Assembly (NCBI GenBank): GCA_016617855.1
Contig: JAECUM010016918.1
Location: 1 to 64,000 of the forward strand
Source of the DNA: Megalonaias nervosa
Lineage: Eukaryota; Mollusca; Bivalvia; Unionida; Unionidae
DNA: 64,000 nt
Direction: 5' to 3'
In this document: one piece after another, positions 56,113 through 62,100 of the stretch
Layout: each line of letters begins with the position of its first letter
Position numbering within the stretch: the first letter of the stretch is position 1
The notes under the pieces: model-generated
Database searches by the model: none
What the model was told of the DNA's origin: nothing
What the model saw: only the letters and a program-made list of their open reading frames with translations
Position numbers and translations under genes: made by a program

Positions 56113-59100
56113 TACACACACACACGTACAAATGCAGTTGTAGAAGGCCTCAATGAAGATTGGTCATTTTACCAAATGAGCTTCTTTAAATAAGGTCATT
56201 ATTATTATCACCATTATCATCATTATTATCATTAGTAGTAGTATTCGACTGTGTAGCTGCCATACAATGTCCATGCACAAATTAAACTAAATTCATGAGT
56301 TCTCCACTGTAATAGTCAAAACATCAAGGTCTATAAGAAAAACTGGGATGCAAACCATCAATTTCTCTGACTCTGTGTCTAATGCTTGTGATAGGAAAGG
56401 AGTCTATTGTCTGTAGATTCTTACGCAAACAACTAAATTTGACCAAAATTATGCCAATAAGCTTTCATATAGTTCAAGAGCCTCAAAAGATACTAAACAA
56501 AGTAATGTTGAAGTTTTGTTAAAGTCACACAAGACCTAGTAATGGTTCACAAGTCCAAAGTTTACTCTGGTTATCACAACTTGAAGTGACTGAGAGATAT
56601 GCAAGTGCAGTGGTCTATTATTATAAAGCTGTTCAGAGGAGCCATTTAAATGTTATGTATAAAAAGTCACCTAATACAAAAATAAATTTAATGTTGAAAA
56701 TGCATTTATACCAAAATTGGGCTCCATGACCTCAGCTGTGTTATATGTGGGACTCTGAAATATTCAGACACCATAAATAATGTGGGTACGTGAGAAAGCT
56801 TGCCAGTAGCTTCTCTTGGGTCTGTGGTTCTTCCTGGGGTTTTCCAGGGTTCTTCCTCCACCAGTTATACTGGCTGAATTGTATAGCCTATCTTGTGCTG
56901 GAAAATGGCATTAAACCTTACAACAACCATACATAAGGGGCTGTTCAGATTACAGGTTAACCCTCAATGAATGGTGATACCTGTGTCAAAGTTAGGGACT
57001 CAGTGAATGGTGATATCTGTGTCAAAGTTAGGGACTCTGTGAATGGTGATATCTGTGTCAAAGACAGGCTCTCAGTAAATGGTGATACCTGTGTCAAAGT
57101 TAGGGACTGAAGCAAGTTATATGTGGGACTTTGCTATATTCAGACACCATAAATAAGGGGCTGCTGCACATCACAAGTTAACCCTCACTGAATGGGATAC
57201 CTGTGTTAAAGGTAGGGACTCAGTGAATAGTGATACCTGTGTCAAAGTTAGGGACTGAAGCATGACAAACATTGTGACAACAATAACTATAGCAGGTCTC
57301 AATGATACAATCCCTCATCCTGAGTTGATAGTGCCTACCATTATCTCACAATGCCTGTCAATAAATGCTGAGTTAGATCTATAAATATGCCCATTCCTTA
57401 CCATTCTGTTAGGTTCCTTGGTTCTGTGGCCCAGGTATTTTCATTCATCAGCTCATATACCACTTCATTCTGGTTGATCCCTTCTGGGGTCAGGCCTATT
57501 CCCACCATGCTGCTGTTAGGGAATATCCTGGCATCAAAGGGCTCCTATATAACAAATGAATGCACTTGTTTAACACATGATTATTAAACTCATAAAACAT
57601 GGGACAGCAAGACACAATTTTATATAAAACATGCACTTGTCATGGGACAGCAAGACAATTTTACAAAAAAATGCACTTGTCATCAGACAGCAATACACAA
57701 TTTTACATAAAACATCCACTTGACATTGGACAGCAAGACAACTTTACATAAACCATGCACTTGTCATGGGACAGCAAGACTAAATTTTACATAAAACATG
57801 CACTTGTCAAGGGACAGCAAGACTCAATTTTACATAAAACATGCACTTGTCAAGGGACAGCAAGACTCAATTTTACATAAAACATGCACTTATCAAGGGA
57901 CAGCAAGACTCAATTTTACATAAAACATGCACTTGTCAAGGGACAGCAAGACTCAATTTTACATAAAACATGCACTTGTCAAGGGACAGCAAGACTCAAT
58001 TTTACATAAAACATGCACTTGCCTAGGGACAGCAAGACACTATTTTACATAAACCATGTACTTGTCAAGGGACAGAAAGACTCAACTATACATAAACCAT
58101 GCACTTGTCATCAGACAGCAAGACTCAATTTTACATACAAAATGCACTTGTCATCGGACAGCAAGATACAATTTTATATAAAACATGCACTTGTCAAGGG
58201 ACAGCAAGACACAATTTTATATAAACCATACACTTGTCATGGGACAGCAAGACACAATTTCACATAAGCAAGACACAATTTCACATAAAACATGCACTTA
58301 TCAAAGGACAGCAAGACACAATTTTGCATAAAACATGCACTTATCAAGGGACAGCATGACACAATTTTGCATAAAACATGCACTTATCAAGGGACAGCAA
58401 GACACAATTTCACATAAAACATGCACTTGTCTAGGGACAGCAAGACAATTTTGCATAAAACTTGCACTTGTCAAAGGACAGCAAGACACAATTTTACATA
58501 AAACATGCACTTATCAAAAGGACAGCAAGACAACTGCACATAAAACATGCACTTATCAAGGGACACCAAGACACAATTTTGCATAAAACATGCACTTATC
58601 AAGGGACAGAAAGACACCATTTTGCATAAAAGATGCACTTATCAAGGGACAGCAAGACAACTGTATATAAAAGATGCACTTGTCAAGGAACAAGAAGACA
58701 TTTTTTCATGTTTTAGAATCAAATTATCAGTAGAACTTTGGAATAGTACATTTTAACAGCCAATCTAATTATTACATATTATAATAGTTTTTGACTGAAT
58801 ATTTTACATGATCAGACAGTTTGAATCTATTGGTGTCTATGATCCCCATATTCAGGTGTCAAGCATTATTATTACAACAAAGGACTCTGTTAAACTGGAT
58901 GAAGTAAAACTGAAATTATCTGGGGGGTTTTCAGACTCCATTTTGTAGGTATTTTGTCTTAAGAAAACTGATAATATAAGAATGATGATCATGCATAATT
59001 TGTTAAGTTGAAACAGTTGCAGAAACACTCAGTAAAGACACTTTGCCTTTGGGCTCTAGCATCTCCCATATCTTCCAGCAATCATCTGAACTCAGTGAAA

Positions 59101-62100
59101 CATACAAATTTTATATTCTAAGTCTTTCTTCACATGAAAATCATGCTTTTGAAGTATATCTTCTAAAACTTGAATGGCTTATCCCAGGGATGAAATCAAA
59201 TACTTCTAATTTTGTTAATATATGCATTACAGAGTTGTACCCTGTGCTTGGGATTGTGGGTTTCCCACAATTTAAGACACTCAGGTTTGGACCATTAGTT
59301 TAAATGTAAATTTGCATGTCACACAGACTTGGGGTGCAGAAGCATCATAGCTGTAACAATGATATTATAATTCAGTGGTATAATACTGGAACCAAGTATG
59401 ATGTTATGAACTAATGGTTTTTTACTTGATGTATCAAAAGTCGCAAATAGTTCAAAGTGACAATATCACCAATATGATGTGATAAATAGGTGTATTTCTT
59501 GCTTTTCAAGAAATGACAAATGTTTTGTCTGGTTGCCAAAAAATGATTAGCATGGTGTGGTTCAACCTAACAACTGTATGTAGTAAAAATTAAGTGTAAA
59601 GACAAAAGCTGTTTAAGACAAGTTCATTTCAACTCTGGAGGAAATAGTGTGGGAGGGGAGGCTAAGAGTAATTACAAGTTTTTATTTTATAAAGGTTGTC
59701 TCTGAATCAGTTTCATCCTAATAATCTGTCACTCAAATGGCATGCAGTTACCTATCTTGAAAAGTACTACATAACTGGATGTTCTGGCATGAGGTTTATT
59801 TCAGTGTTCTGACAGATGGAAATTATTGTCCAACATTATATTGTTCAAACATTCTTTAGTTACAATCCTCAGGTACATGTAGATTTTCTTGGCATTCCTG
59901 AATCTTCCAAAAATACAAACATTCCTTTGATAACCAAATTCATCTTTCTCACATGCTTTAAAAGTGCATCCTGATTTTACCAATGTAATTAAATTTGGCA
60001 TTTCTTGGAAAAGCTACACTGACTTCTTATCACATAAATCTCATACATGACCTTCACTCACAAGTGCATGATCAAGCTCTGTGCACCGTAACTCAAATAT
60101 GATGACAATCATAACAGTGTGAGCAAGAGATGGAGAGAGAGAGAGAGGGGCTGCAACAGGTGTTTTCAAGGTGTTATAAATTAAATTGTAACAATATGTG
60201 CCTTTCATCTGACCTTGCATGCATTCAGATGCATTCTGCCTGATCACCGATGTTTTGAAAACAATCAACATTTACATTTTTTCTTGTGTGTTGATGAAAG
60301 CAAACCATAAATATGAGAACAAATTGCACACCAAGCTTCTGATCTCCTTTGCTTTTGTCTGTGAGAGACAGGGAGTGAGGGCAACCACACAGGCCAGGCA
60401 AAATATATCGTCATTTTTAACCTCAGTTTAGAAATTCATCTAAAATAGAAATAATGTAGGAAATCAGTAGGAGTAACAAAGAAATTGGGACATTTATTAT
60501 TTTCATGTTATTTTTGGGTAATCATCCATATAGACTGAAATAATGTCCAAATACATACACATTTTGACCAGTAAATCAACAAGTACATAGAGGAATTTTT
60601 AGAAATTGTCAGTTTTTACATGTAAATTTTTATTAGAATAAAAATATGCATTTTTTCATAACTCATCCATGGATCTGCAATGACAAGAAATATGGATAAC
60701 AAGGAAATATTCATACATATGGTCAGGCTGGAGAGGGAAAGAGAGAGCAAGGACCCAAGAGTTCCACCAATAAACAACTGGAACCATTTCAAATATTTTC
60801 AGTGAAAAAGGCTGTTTATCCAGGTAATGAGGACAATAAACACTTATAATCACATGAGTGATGACCTGGTTCAGCCAGGGAAAATTCACACAACCCTATC
60901 ATCATTATTCCTTTGAAGTCGATCATAATTCAGACTTCTATATTTCCTTTGAACACTGAATTCAATCACAATTTAAGCTACAATTTCTTTTGAACACTGA
61001 AGTCAGTCATAATTCAAGCTACAATTTGCTTGGAAAACTGAATTTGATCATAATTCAAGCTACAATTTTCCTTTGAACACTTAAGTCAATCATAATTCAA
61101 GCTACAATTTCCTCACACTCAATACATGTGTATCTGCCACATTTTCAGCTAAGACACCTTACAGACATTCTTTTCTTCTCCTGTATTCACCATTTGATTC
61201 ACTATAAAGTTAAAAGTTAAACAAGGATAAAAGACTGACTTTTATGCTAAAATGACATTTGTACGTAACTTGACACTTCCTAGATTGTAACCAAACACTA
61301 ATTTGAACAATTCTGATTGGCTGCTTTCATCAGAAGTGCTATGGGTCTTATGGAGAAATGACAAGCAGTGTGATATAATTTAAAAAATCTCTTGTCAATT
61401 TTTTTTATTTTGCTGTATTGTGATAAAATATGTATGAAATATGATAGAAATGAAATAAAACATGCACATCACATCTTAACTCCCCTGATAAACATCCATT
61501 TTGTGAGATCAAAAGGATATGGAACCCAGAAGCTTGATCTCACAAAACTTGTGTTATTGGGGGTGACTTAAACCTGATGGGTATGATTTCTTGAAACTTT
61601 TCCATTGTCAAAAAATATTTATAGTTTTGCCTGACTCATCAGGTTTAACTAGTATTATTAAGTTTCAGATTCACATTTGCAGCTTTAGGCTAAAGCCTTC
61701 TGATGGCTTTTATTAATTCCGCATTTGAAATCATGGCTGGAAATGCAACAATGAATAGAAATATGATCTGTCAATTATGTCACTAACATAATTATTACAA
61801 TTAAAAGGCATTGATACGAGTTAGAGAAATACTTACTCTGTTAATGCTCTCAACATCTCCATAGAATTCCATGGTGCCCCCAAAGTTGTGTAACATGCAC
61901 CAGATAAAGGGCTGGCCATAAAAAGAGTTGGTCTTATTGTATACAGGAAGGACCTCAGCAAACAGGTCCAATATTATCATCTTACCCTGCAAAACAAAAT
62001 AAGACAATCCCACAGATTGGAATATTCTGCCTGCTCCTTCCAGCCTGAACCTACACTGCATAAACACTCACCATCACTGCATAATCACTTATCATAACTC

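Noticed and set aside
57600..58705. CRISPR-like regular array
   Set aside because: Units are contiguous 43-bp tandem copies without unique spacers, in a eukaryotic intron.
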